Positions 1-5,312 of a stretch of DNA of 6,248 bases are shown piece by piece; position 1 is the first letter of the stretch; each line of letters opens with the position of its first letter. Under the pieces are notes generated by a model that was given only the letters and a program-made list of their open reading frames with translations, was not told the DNA's origin and did not search any database. The stretch covers positions 1 to 6,248 of the forward strand of contig JACPDC010000273.1 in the NCBI GenBank assembly GCA_016184235.1, written 5' to 3'. This stretch comes from Deltaproteobacteria bacterium (GTDB taxonomy: Bacteria; Desulfobacterota; Binatia; UBA9968). The position numbers and the translations under genes were made by a program.

Positions 1-2520
1 GAATCCGCCATTGCGCGCCGTGGAGCCGCTCAAGCGATCGTAGTCGTCGACCAGGATCTCATTGTTGTTGCCGCCGTTCGGCTGCGCCTTGGCGTAGCTA
101 CGCGCCGCGACGCGGCCGTAGGCCCAGTGTCCCTGGCCGTAGCACTTCGCAACCGTGCCGGGCCGCACGCCTTCCCAAAGCTTCAGCTTGGTGACGATCG
201 AGCCTGCCACCGAGGAGACCTTGACGGTATCTCCGGTCTTGAGGCCCAGCTTCGCGCCATCTGCCGGATTCATCTTCAGCACGTCACCCCAAGACACGTC
301 ACCCGGATCGACCTTCTTGAACTCCTGGTACCAGGGCAGATTCTGCGAACGGCCCTCGCGGTTGAGACGCGACTTGTAGTCGATGAAGTCGAATGGGTAC
401 TCAGCAACGCTGCCGTGACGCTTCGGCGGTTCGTAGTGCGGGACGAAAGCCAGCTCGCCGCGGGCCACATAGCCGCTGACCGTGAGGATGTCGTCAGTCG
501 TGGTCTGGTACTTCTTCGCGTGTTCGGTGAGGCCCTTCTTCAGCGTCTCGCTGTAGAACTCGAACTTCTTCGTTGCGGTGTTGAACTTCCCGCCCCAGCC
601 CTTCTTGAAGCCGTACTTCTGGGTGTTGTACATCCCTTTCTTGCGGAAGTCAGCCCAACCTTCGATTTTGTCGCCCTTCAGCGGCTCCTTGGGCATCCAC
701 ATCGGCGCGCTGGAGATCTTGGCCGCGATTTCGGCAAGCTCGCGTTCATTGTTGGGCGTCTTGCCGGTTTCCGGATCCTTCAACTCCTTCGAAAAATAGT
801 CGTACAGGTTGGGGAAACCCTTGCCCCTCAGCTTCTCAGCGAGCAGCCAGACCACCTCGGTCTCTTCCTGCTTCACGTCCCACAGCCGTTTTCCTACCGG
901 TTGCTGTATCGTGGCGTAACCATAGGTGTTGCCCATGTTGGTGACCACCGAAAAACCCTCGCTGGAGTTGTGCGTGGCAGGGAGCACCACGTCGGCGAAC
1001 TGGGTCATCTCAGAGGCATTCGTCACCATGTGCGCAAAGAACGGCACCGCAGCCAGCGCCTTGTCCCAGCGGGATGGGTCGGTGCACGAGAAATTGAAGT
1101 TGCTCCACGAACTCAGCAGCACCTTGACCGCATCCGGGTCCTTGAGCATGCCGTTGGCGATGTTGTTGGTCACCACGCCGCTGCCAGGCCTGGCGTTCAT
1201 CATCGCCGGCATGTCCTTCGCGCCGCGGCCATCGATCTTCTTGTGCTTGCCGGCAGCCTTGGCGACGTCGTCGAGGTAAGCGTCGGACTTCGGGAACGCA
1301 CCGATCGGAACGCTGGAGCTCTGCAAGGTGCCGCCTTCGACGTCGATCGAGCCGACCAGGCCATTCAGCGCATGCACCGCCATCGCCGTGTAAGTACCGC
1401 GCGGGTTCATGGCGACGCCCGGGCCCATCCAGACCGCGACCTTCGGGGCCGCCTTGCCCATGGCGCGCGCGACGCGGATCGTCTGCGCCGCTGGAATCAG
1501 CGTCTCTTTTTCCGCCCAGGCCGGCGTGCGGTCCTTCAACTCGAGGTTCCACCACTTGACCAGGCCGTGCGTCTCTTTGTCGGCGAATGCCGCCTCGTCA
1601 ACCGTCTGACCGGCGACGAACAGGTTCTTGCCGTCCGCGAAATCACCGACGAACTCCCTGTTCCACAACCCCTCGGTGAGCAGCACGTGGGCGATGGCGC
1701 CGGCCAGCGCGCCGTCGGTTCCAGGCTTGACGGGAAGCCATTCGTGGGCTTTGGCCGCCGCATTGGAGAGGCGAGGGTCGACTGCGATGACCACGCCGCG
1801 AGCCAAAATCTCACCGAACTTGCCGATCGTGTTGGGCACCATCCGGTTCGAGGCAAGTGGATCGGCTCCCCACGCGACCAGGCAATTGGTGTTGCCCAAG
1901 TCGTAATCGCGGTAACCGAAAAAGCCCTGGGTCAGGCCCGGCCCCATCTTCTCCGCTTCGGCGCAGATGGCGCTGTGGGAAAAGTAGTTGGTCGTCCCGT
2001 AAATCCTCGGCAGCGCGCCGTACAGGAGATCCGTGGAAGTCGGAGAATAACGGCCGCGGATATAGGTGAGCTTGTGCGCCTCGTTGTTCTTGCGCAGCTC
2101 CATCATCTTGTCGGCGACGATGTCGAGCGCCTCGTCCCAGGTGATCGGAACAAACTTCGGATCGATGCCGCGCCCCTTCCGGGGATTGGTCCGCTTCATC
2201 GGCACTTTGATCCGGTCGGGATCGTAGGTCTGCTGCGGGATCAGGTGGCCCCTGGGGCAGACGTAGCCGCCGTTGGTCTTGCTCAACGGGTTTCCGCGCA
2301 CCCTCACCGCGCGGCCATTCTGCACGAAAATCTGGATCGCGCACCATTGGGTACACCCCTGGCAGGCGGTTGACACCCACTCGCCCTTCGCGGGGCCTGC
2401 GGGTTTGGCCTTGCGCAGTGCCATCGCGCTGGTTGCCGGTTGGGCCAGCGGCAGCCCCGCCGCCAGCAAACCGCCGGTGGCGACCGACGCCTTGATGAAA
2501 TCCCGTCTCGTCAGTTTCAT
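1..2520 (-). CDS. arrA: Respiratory arsenate reductase catalytic subunit ArrA (3' end cut by window edge)
   Basis: Molybdopterin oxidoreductase of the DMSO-reductase superfamily. ArrA takes electrons through its Fe-S partner ArrB and reduces arsenate to arsenite in the periplasm during anaerobic respiration. I read 840 codons with no stop before the edge; from memory of Shewanella ArrA only about 10-15 residues are missing. The N-terminus is a Tat signal (TRRDFIK at residues 4-10, then a hydrophobic stretch to about 24). The [4Fe-4S] cysteines are C53, C56, C60 and C88, spaced CX2CX3CX27C as in ArrA/ArxA. RGRY at 155-158 is the ArrA signature; ArxA has a GRGWG-type motif there. SHSAIC at 181-186 supplies the likely Mo ligand C186, with H182, S183 and K191 matching the arsenate pocket. 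KFVPITW (122-128) and ELKDRTP (327-333) are conserved ArrA blocks. The C-terminal domain keeps GVRPGTVAKC and GQGHWAYGR (about 784-803). The ATG has a strong Shine-Dalgarno. Family assignment is strong; ArrA rather than a related unnamed clade is likely but untested. Confidence 0.9.
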   Translation of the reverse strand, partial: MKLTRRDFIKASVATGGLLAAGLPLAQPATSAMALRKAKPAGPAKGEWVSTACQGCTQWCAIQIFVQNGRAVRVRGNPLSKTNGGYVCPRGHLIPQQTYDPDRIKVPMKRTNPRKGRGIDPKFVPITWDEALDIVADKMMELRKNNEAHKLTYIRGRYSPTSTDLLYGALPRIYGTTNYFSHSAICAEAEKMGPGLTQGFFGYRDYDLGNTNCLVAWGADPLASNRMVPNTIGKFGEILARGVVIAVDPRLSNAAAKAHEWLPVKPGTDGALAGAIAHVLLTEGLWNREFVGDFADGKNLFVAGQTVDEAAFADKETHGLVKWWNLELKDRTPAWAEKETLIPAAQTIRVARAMGKAAPKVAVWMGPGVAMNPRGTYTAMAVHALNGLVGSIDVEGGTLQSSSVPIGAFPKSDAYLDDVAKAAGKHKKIDGRGAKDMPAMMNARPGSGVVTNNIANGMLKDPDAVKVLLSSWSNFNFSCTDPSRWDKALAAVPFFAHMVTNASEMTQFADVVLPATHNSSEGFSVVTNMGNTYGYATIQQPVGKRLWDVKQEETEVVWLLAEKLRGKGFPNLYDYFSKELKDPETGKTPNNERELAEIAAKISSAPMWMPKEPLKGDKIEGWADFRKKGMYNTQKYGFKKGWGGKFNTATKKFEFYSETLKKGLTEHAKKYQTTTDDILTVSGYVARGELAFVPHYEPPKRHGSVAEYPFDFIDYKSRLNREGRSQNLPWYQEFKKVDPGDVSWGDVLKMNPADGAKLGLKTGDTVKVSSVAGSIVTKLKLWEGVRPGTVAKCYGQGHWAYGRVAARSYAKAQPNGGNNNEILVDDYDRLSGSTARNGGF

Positions 2521-2527
2521 ACAAGAA

Positions 2528-2534
2528 TCTCCTT
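2528..2534 (-). promoter_or_regulatory. Ribosome-binding site of arrA
   Basis: On the minus strand AAGGAGA lies 7 nt before the ATG at 2520-2518. This near-perfect Shine-Dalgarno fixes the start that gives the Tat signal at the very N-terminus. Confidence 0.85.
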
Positions 2535-2597
2535 GACTGATCGCTGTGGCTTTTTTTGGCGTGGCATCTGAGAAATGATTTTGCCCGGATGACGTGA

Positions 2598-2612
2598 GCA
2601 ATCTTGATGCCA
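2598..2612 (-). promoter_or_regulatory. Candidate sigma-54 (-24/-12) promoter of arrA
   Basis: The minus strand reads TGGCATCAAGATTGC. This fits the RpoN consensus TGGCAC-N5-TTGC with one mismatch (T for C), and the invariant GG and GC are separated by exactly 10 nt. Transcription would start near 2586, leaving a leader of about 65 nt before the ATG. A near-identical element precedes usp. Sigma-54 promoters need an enhancer-binding ATPase; no such gene is in the window. Position, spacing and orientation are seen; function is inferred. Confidence 0.6.
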
Positions 2613-2621
2613 GGCTCTGGC
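2609..2621. promoter_or_regulatory. Odd palindrome overlapping the -24 element of arrA
   Basis: GCCAG-GCT-CTGGC is a perfect 5-bp inverted repeat around 3 nt. Its left arm covers the TGGC of the -24 box, so a bound protein would block RNA polymerase-sigma-54. It could equally be chance, because the -24 box itself supplies one arm. Confidence 0.3.
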
Positions 2622-2769
2622 TGATTAGAGACTTTAATAACAAGCAGAGCTGAAACTTATCGGAGGAACAAAAACAGCATGGAAAATTATTACCGAAAAC
2701 GACCAAATACGCCGCAAGGCCTCTCCGAGGCAAAGTCGACGCGGTGAAAAAGAAATAAAATCTCTCGCT

Positions 2770-2819
2770 AAAAACGGTCTCTGATTTCTTCGCAGATGTG
2801 CCAAGAACTCCGTTTTTTT
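2770..2819 (-). terminator. A/T-armed hairpin downstream of usp, possible terminator
   Basis: Outer arms AAAAACGG (2770-2777) and CCGTTTTT (2810-2817) are perfect complements. Inside, TTCTTCGC (2786-2793) pairs with GCCAAGAA (2800-2807) except for one C-C mismatch, around a 6-nt loop. T-runs end the stem on both strands, so it could stop transcription from usp, about 100 nt upstream, or from the opposite strand. The outer stem is AT-rich and the large internal loop is asymmetric, so a protein-binding site is an alternative. Confidence 0.35.
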
Positions 2820-2921
2820 CGCAGCACCGACATTTTCAAAGGTACTGTCGCCTTCGGCAGCGCACTTTCGATAAAGCAGCCCGGGGGCGGGGAGACGCCT
2901 CGGACGCTCTGGAAGAAGCCA

Positions 2922-3383
2922 TCAGTGAGACGCGGCGGCATCCTTGAGGGCAAGAGAGCTCGCGGGCACGCGGTGGCCGTTGTCCTGGACCACGGCGGAG
3001 GGCTGGATGGTCAGCACCGGACAGGGCGCTTTGCGGCCCACCTCCTCGCTCATGCGTCTCACCAGCCGGGCGACGCTCACCGACTTAAGCTCTTCGACGT
3101 CAAAGTGGCTGTAGAGGAAGCTGTAGAGATCGAGCCTCTTGTCGCGCAGTTCTATATCCAGAAACCGGCGTGATCCCTCCCCCATCGAGCTCCACTGCCG
3201 CGGAAAGAGCATCTCCTCTTCCGCAGGGAGCATAGCGTTCCTCATGACCCGTTCCTCGTCAACCACATGCAAGACCAGCAGCTCGGCCCCGTGCTCCCGG
3301 GCTATGGAGATCGCATACCTGATGGCTGCGACGGAGGGTTCCTCAAGATCGGTCGGGACGAGAATTTTTTTTATTTCCAGCAT
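2922..3383 (-). CDS. Universal stress protein (UspA-like), atypical C-terminal half
   Basis: The 153-residue product is a single Usp-fold domain, the usual length. The N-terminus IKKILVPTDLEEPS (residues 4-17) and GAELLVLHVVD (32-42) are the typical first two strands and helix, and APCPVLTIQP (119-128) is the typical last strand. Usp proteins are cytoplasmic and often bind ATP or respond to starvation and respiratory stress. The usual GXHGXXG...G(S/T) nucleotide loop before the last helix is absent; residues 75-118 are charged and helical instead. This suggests a non-ATP-binding type, although the reading frame shows no obvious break. A 20-residue polar tail follows the fold. It lies upstream of arrA on the same strand, 401 nt away, and has its own sigma-54-like promoter. 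The exact role is unknown. Confidence 0.85.
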   Translation of the reverse strand: MLEIKKILVPTDLEEPSVAAIRYAISIAREHGAELLVLHVVDEERVMRNAMLPAEEEMLFPRQWSSMGEGSRRFLDIELRDKRLDLYSFLYSHFDVEELKSVSVARLVRRMSEEVGRKAPCPVLTIQPSAVVQDNGHRVPASSLALKDAAASH

Positions 3384-3388
3384 TTTTC

Positions 3389-3394
3389 ACTCCT
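3389..3394 (-). promoter_or_regulatory. Ribosome-binding site of usp
   Basis: The minus strand has AGGAGT 5 nt before the ATG at 3383-3381, which supports that start codon. Confidence 0.75.
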
Positions 3395-3416
3395 ATTGTT
3401 AGTCAGCTCATATCTC

Positions 3417-3427
3417 GCTTAATAAGC
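3417..3427. promoter_or_regulatory. Palindrome over the -12 box and start region of usp
   Basis: GCTTA-A-TAAGC is a perfect 11-bp odd palindrome. Its right end shares the GC of the -12 box and the rest lies toward the predicted transcription start, a position suited to a repressor. Confidence 0.3.
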
Positions 3428-3440
3428 AATACTGATGCCA
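3426..3440 (-). promoter_or_regulatory. Candidate sigma-54 (-24/-12) promoter of usp
   Basis: The minus strand reads TGGCATCAGTATTGC, with GG and GC exactly 10 nt apart. It differs from the arrA element at only two of 15 positions, both in the non-conserved spacer, and shares the T-for-C change in the -24 box. The predicted start is near 3414, giving a leader of about 30 nt. Two matching elements before two tandem genes make chance less likely than one alone. Confidence 0.65.
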
Positions 3441-3449
3441 TAAATTTAT
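3440..3449. promoter_or_regulatory. AT palindrome just upstream of the usp -24 box
   Basis: ATAAATTTAT is a perfect 10-bp palindrome abutting the -24 box. It is followed by TTATCTATAA (TTAT-N2-ATAA), a second dyad. Either could bind a regulator, including the divergent LysR protein, or simply form an AT-rich bend. Confidence 0.25.
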
Positions 3450-3490
3450 CTATAAGTTATTCTAATGAAGCTGGCGGCGGCCCTTATTAT

Positions 3491-3600
3491 TACCGGCGGG
3501 GCGAAGCACATAGCCTGCCGGTGCAAACGCCGGTTTCGTCGGCCGGCCCGGCTGAGGCTGGATAGAAAGCCGGGCCCAAGGGAGCCTCTGCGGCCGGAGA
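3491..3600. other. GC-rich structured island with H-type pseudoknot potential, unassigned
   Basis: This roughly 110-nt block is very GC-rich and sits between AT-rich flanks in the usp/lysR divergent spacer. Stem 1 is GGCCCGGC (3545-3552) with GCCGGGCC (3569-3576), a perfect 8 bp. Its 16-nt loop contains GAGGCT (3554-3559), which pairs perfectly with AGCCTC (3583-3588) just downstream, giving a geometrically plausible H-type pseudoknot. Upstream, ACCGGCG (3492-3498) pairs with CGCCGGT (3528-3534), and GCAC (3506-3509) can pair with GTGC (3521-3524). CCGGCC (3543-3548) can alternatively pair with GGCCGG (3592-3597), which would disrupt stem 1. It could be a 5' leader element of lysR on the plus strand, a small RNA on either strand, or a DNA-level structure. 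It matches no riboswitch class I know. Confidence 0.4.
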
Positions 3601-3767
3601 ATAAAGCCAGCTGTACCTCCTATATATAAGAAAAATCGCCGAGCTTCTCTTGCAACTCTGAGAATCCAGCAGCCCTAACCTAGCGTTCTACCGGAAGAAT
3701 AGCTTGGCCTGCCTTCTTGGCCCCCTTTTTGCTCATTTTCCTTATCCGGTCATTAGAAAGACGACTC

Positions 3768-4652
3768 GTGGATATCGACAGTCTGAAGCTATTCTGCGAC
3801 GTTATTCAGCTCAAGGGCTTTACCCAGGCCGCTGCGGCAAACTCTATTACCCAGTCGGCTGTGAGCCAGCGGCTCAAGGCCCTGGAGAAGAAATTCGGCG
3901 GGCCGTTGATCGAGCGGCACGGCAACGAACTTTTCCTGACCAGGACCGGCGAGGCGGTCTACAAGGGCTCCCGGCGCATTCTCGCCGAGATGCGCGAAGT
4001 GGAGGAGCAGCTGCACCGGATCGACGGCAAGGTCAGCGGGTCGGTCAGGCTGGCGGCGATCTACAGCGTGGGGCTCTACGAGCTCGACCCTTCCGTCAAA
4101 AGGTTTCTCAAGAGCTACCCTGAAATAGACGTCCAGATCGAATACAGCAGGGAGAACAAAATCTATCAGGACGTCGCCAACAGCTCCGTCGATCTGGGGA
4201 TCGTCGCCTATCCCAGCAATAAACCCCAGCTCCGCTGGGTCCCGTTTCGCGACGACGAGCTGGTGCTGATCTGCGCGCCGGATCATCCTTTCGCCCAGCG
4301 CGATTCGATCGCCTTGAAGGCATTGGCCGGCCAGCCGTTCGTGAGCTTCCAACGCGACATACCGACGCGCAGGGCGCTGGATGAAATTCTCAAAAAAAAC
4401 GGGGTGGCGGTTCTCATCAAGGCGGAGTTCGACAACATCGAGCTGATCAAGCGCGCCGTGGAGATCGGAATCGGCATCGCTATCGTTCCGTCAACGACGA
4501 TCACGTCGCAGATCCAGGCGGGGCTCCTCAAGGCCATTCCGCTCGCCGAGGGTCCCTTTACGCGTCCGATCGCGATCCTCTATCGGCGCGGCCGGTCGTT
4601 GCCCCCGGCGGTGAAGAAATTCATGGCTGTGCTGACGGAGCGCGAGGAGTGA
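3768..4652 (+). CDS. LysR-type transcriptional regulator
   Basis: From the GTG at 3768 the product is 294 residues, the standard LysR length. Residues 4-62 form the winged helix-turn-helix: FTQAAAANSITQSAVSQRLKA (18-38) includes the two helices, and LTRTGE (57-62) is the wing. A linker helix runs to about 90, followed by a type 2 periplasmic-binding-like effector domain (about 92-292) with the usual VDLGIV (141-146) and GIGIAIVP (234-241) blocks. Such proteins bind DNA as tetramers and respond to a small ligand; this ligand cannot be read from sequence. A TTG at 3717 is in frame but would add 17 residues before the conserved start, and the GTG places DIDSLKLF exactly where the family begins. 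The Shine-Dalgarno is weak (GAAAG). The gene is divergent from usp, its most likely nearby target besides itself. Confidence 0.9.
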   Translation: MDIDSLKLFCDVIQLKGFTQAAAANSITQSAVSQRLKALEKKFGGPLIERHGNELFLTRTGEAVYKGSRRILAEMREVEEQLHRIDGKVSGSVRLAAIYSVGLYELDPSVKRFLKSYPEIDVQIEYSRENKIYQDVANSSVDLGIVAYPSNKPQLRWVPFRDDELVLICAPDHPFAQRDSIALKALAGQPFVSFQRDIPTRRALDEILKKNGVAVLIKAEFDNIELIKRAVEIGIGIAIVPSTTITSQIQAGLLKAIPLAEGPFTRPIAILYRRGRSLPPAVKKFMAVLTEREE

Positions 4653-4717
4653 TGTCCTTGAAAGGGTTCGGGGAACGTTGATGGTGCGCTTTATTTTTGC
4701 CGGCTCAGGAGAGACGG

Positions 4718-4724
4718 AAAGGAG
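4718..4724 (+). promoter_or_regulatory. Ribosome-binding site of the small membrane protein gene
   Basis: AAAGGAG lies 6 nt before the ATG at 4731. It is the strongest evidence that this 87-codon frame, rather than the overlapping frames, is translated. Confidence 0.75.
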
Positions 4725-4730
4725 AAATCG

Positions 4731-4994
4731 ATGCATACCCCGTTGATCACCGTTGCCGCAATTATCATTCTCGCCTCACTCTATGTCCTGTTCCCGGTGG
4801 TGCTTCACACCTTCCAGCGCTACCGCCACAGGAGAGTGCTCGAGTGCCCGGAGACCAAGGGGCTGGCCGAGGTCGATATGGATGCTCCGCTGGCCGCCTT
4901 TTCCGCGGCCTTCGGCAGGCCGCACCTGCGAGTTCGGAGTTGCTCGGTATGGCCGAAGAGATGGGGTTGCGCGCAGGCCTGCATCAAGGAGTGA
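4731..4994 (+). CDS. Small single-pass membrane protein with four cysteines
   Basis: The 87-residue product has one N-terminal hydrophobic helix (about residues 5-25: LITVAAIIILASLYVLFPVV), then a basic segment QRYRHRR (29-35), so by the positive-inside rule the C-terminal part probably faces the cytoplasm. Four cysteines follow: C39 in ECPET, C71 in SCSVWP, and C80 and C84 in GCAQAC. From memory this resembles a family of small uncharacterised membrane proteins with CPET...SCSxWPxR...CxQxC motifs, which may bind a metal or form disulfides. Some relatives seem longer at the C-terminus, so this copy is either a short variant or trimmed. It is 78 nt after lysR on the same strand and may be co-transcribed. 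Function unknown. Confidence 0.7.
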   Translation: MHTPLITVAAIIILASLYVLFPVVLHTFQRYRHRRVLECPETKGLAEVDMDAPLAAFSAAFGRPHLRVRSCSVWPKRWGCAQACIKE

Positions 4995-5043
4995 CCAGCC
5001 CCCACGCCGCCCCAAATCGCCGAGGCCGTCTCATGTTAAGAAG

Positions 5044-5068
5044 GAAAAGGTTCCTCTGACGCCTTTTC
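5044..5068. repeat. Inverted repeat GAAAAGG / CCTTTTC
   Basis: Arms GAAAAGG (5044-5050) and CCTTTTC (5062-5068) are perfect complements around an 11-nt loop. The element lies about 50 nt after the small membrane protein gene and could act as a weak terminator. From memory, similar AAAAGGTTCCTCTGAC-type blocks recur around REP-associated Y1 transposases, but no transposase is present here. Confidence 0.4.
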
Positions 5069-5099
5069 TGTCCCCCGTGCGTTTAAAACGAAACCTGTC

Positions 5100-5149
5100 C
5101 TGCCTTCGACCCGAGCTCAGGCCGAGGGTAGCGCAGCCGAAGGATGCAG
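5100..5149. repeat. Extragenic palindromic repeat with CTTCGAC...GCTCAG core
   Basis: CCTTCG (5103-5108) pairs with CGAAGG (5138-5143), ACCC (5109-5112) with GGGT (5126-5129), and CTGC (5100-5103) with GCAG (5146-5149) as an alternative or bulged extension. The core CTTCGAC-N4-GCTCAG (5104-5120) recurs as CTTCGAC-N3-GCTCAG at 5936-5951 inside the RHS gene, so this is a dispersed family and not only a local hairpin. Confidence 0.5.
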
Positions 5150-5179
5150 CGGTCAGTTTGACAGAAAAAAGACCTGTCT

Positions 5180-5221
5180 GCCTCTGGCAGAGGCGATCAG
5201 ACTAAAAAGAGGCGCCAGAGG
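5180..5221. repeat. Two mutually exclusive hairpins sharing one arm
   Basis: GCCTCT (5180-5185) pairs with AGAGGC (5189-5194) in a tight 6-bp hairpin. Alternatively CCTCTGGC (5181-5188) pairs with GCCAGAGG (5214-5221) in an 8-bp stem around 25 nt. The shared arm makes the folds exclusive, as in attenuators. On the minus strand the small hairpin is followed by a T6 run after about 9 nt, so it might help terminate the RHS transcript. No leader peptide or downstream gene supports attenuation. Confidence 0.35.
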
Positions 5222-5288
5222 AGAAAATGTGGGCTCCAGAGAAAATGAGATCGGAGTTTTAAAGGGCGATTAAAGCGGAGAATCAGCA

Positions 5289-5304
5289 AGTCAACTCAGT
5301 CAAC
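5289..5304. repeat. Direct repeat AGTCAAC-TC-AGTCAAC
   Basis: Two perfect 7-bp copies 9 bp apart lie just beyond the RHS stop codon. They may mark the edge of an inserted or deleted segment where the RHS reading frame ends abruptly. No further support is visible. Confidence 0.35.
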
Positions 5305-5312
5305 AACGTCCC

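Noticed and set aside
127..2373. 748-codon open frame on the plus strand, antisense to arrA
   Set aside because: It mirrors arrA codon by codon, has no recognisable domain, is rich in Arg, His and Val as expected for antisense of GC-rich genes, and arrA is unmistakable.
2679..2747. 22-codon plus-strand frame (MENYYRKRPN...) with GGAGG upstream, divergent from arrA
   Set aside because: The Shine-Dalgarno to ATG spacing is 12 nt, no promoter is clear, and a frame this short occurs by chance. Ribosome profiling or conservation would be needed to revive it.
2768..2953. 61-codon minus-strand frame overlapping the end of usp
   Set aside because: No ribosome-binding site or family resemblance, and it runs through the hairpin and the usp 3' end.
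3491..3600. Partial resemblance to riboswitch cores: GGCTGAG...CTGGATA as in TPP, and GCAAAC as in c-di-GMP-I
   Set aside because: The remaining conserved parts of either class are missing (for TPP the ACCTGATCTGGATAATGCC block; for c-di-GMP-I the GAAA loop, GCAAAGCC and terminal GCCGGGTTACC). Cobalamin and Moco cores also did not fit.
3717..3767. Upstream TTG start for the LysR gene
   Set aside because: It adds 17 residues not expected before the conserved LysR N-terminus and has no Shine-Dalgarno; the GTG at 3768 fits the family.
3704..4352. Open frames overlapping lysR at 3704-4123 (+) and 3789-4352 (-)
   Set aside because: Arg/Gly/Pro-rich shadows in GC-rich DNA with no domain, fully covered by the clear LysR frame.
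4697..5205. Plus-strand frames 4697-5059 and 4753-5205 overlapping the small membrane protein gene
   Set aside because: They lack ribosome-binding sites and any membrane or family pattern; the 4731 frame has both a strong site and a transmembrane helix.
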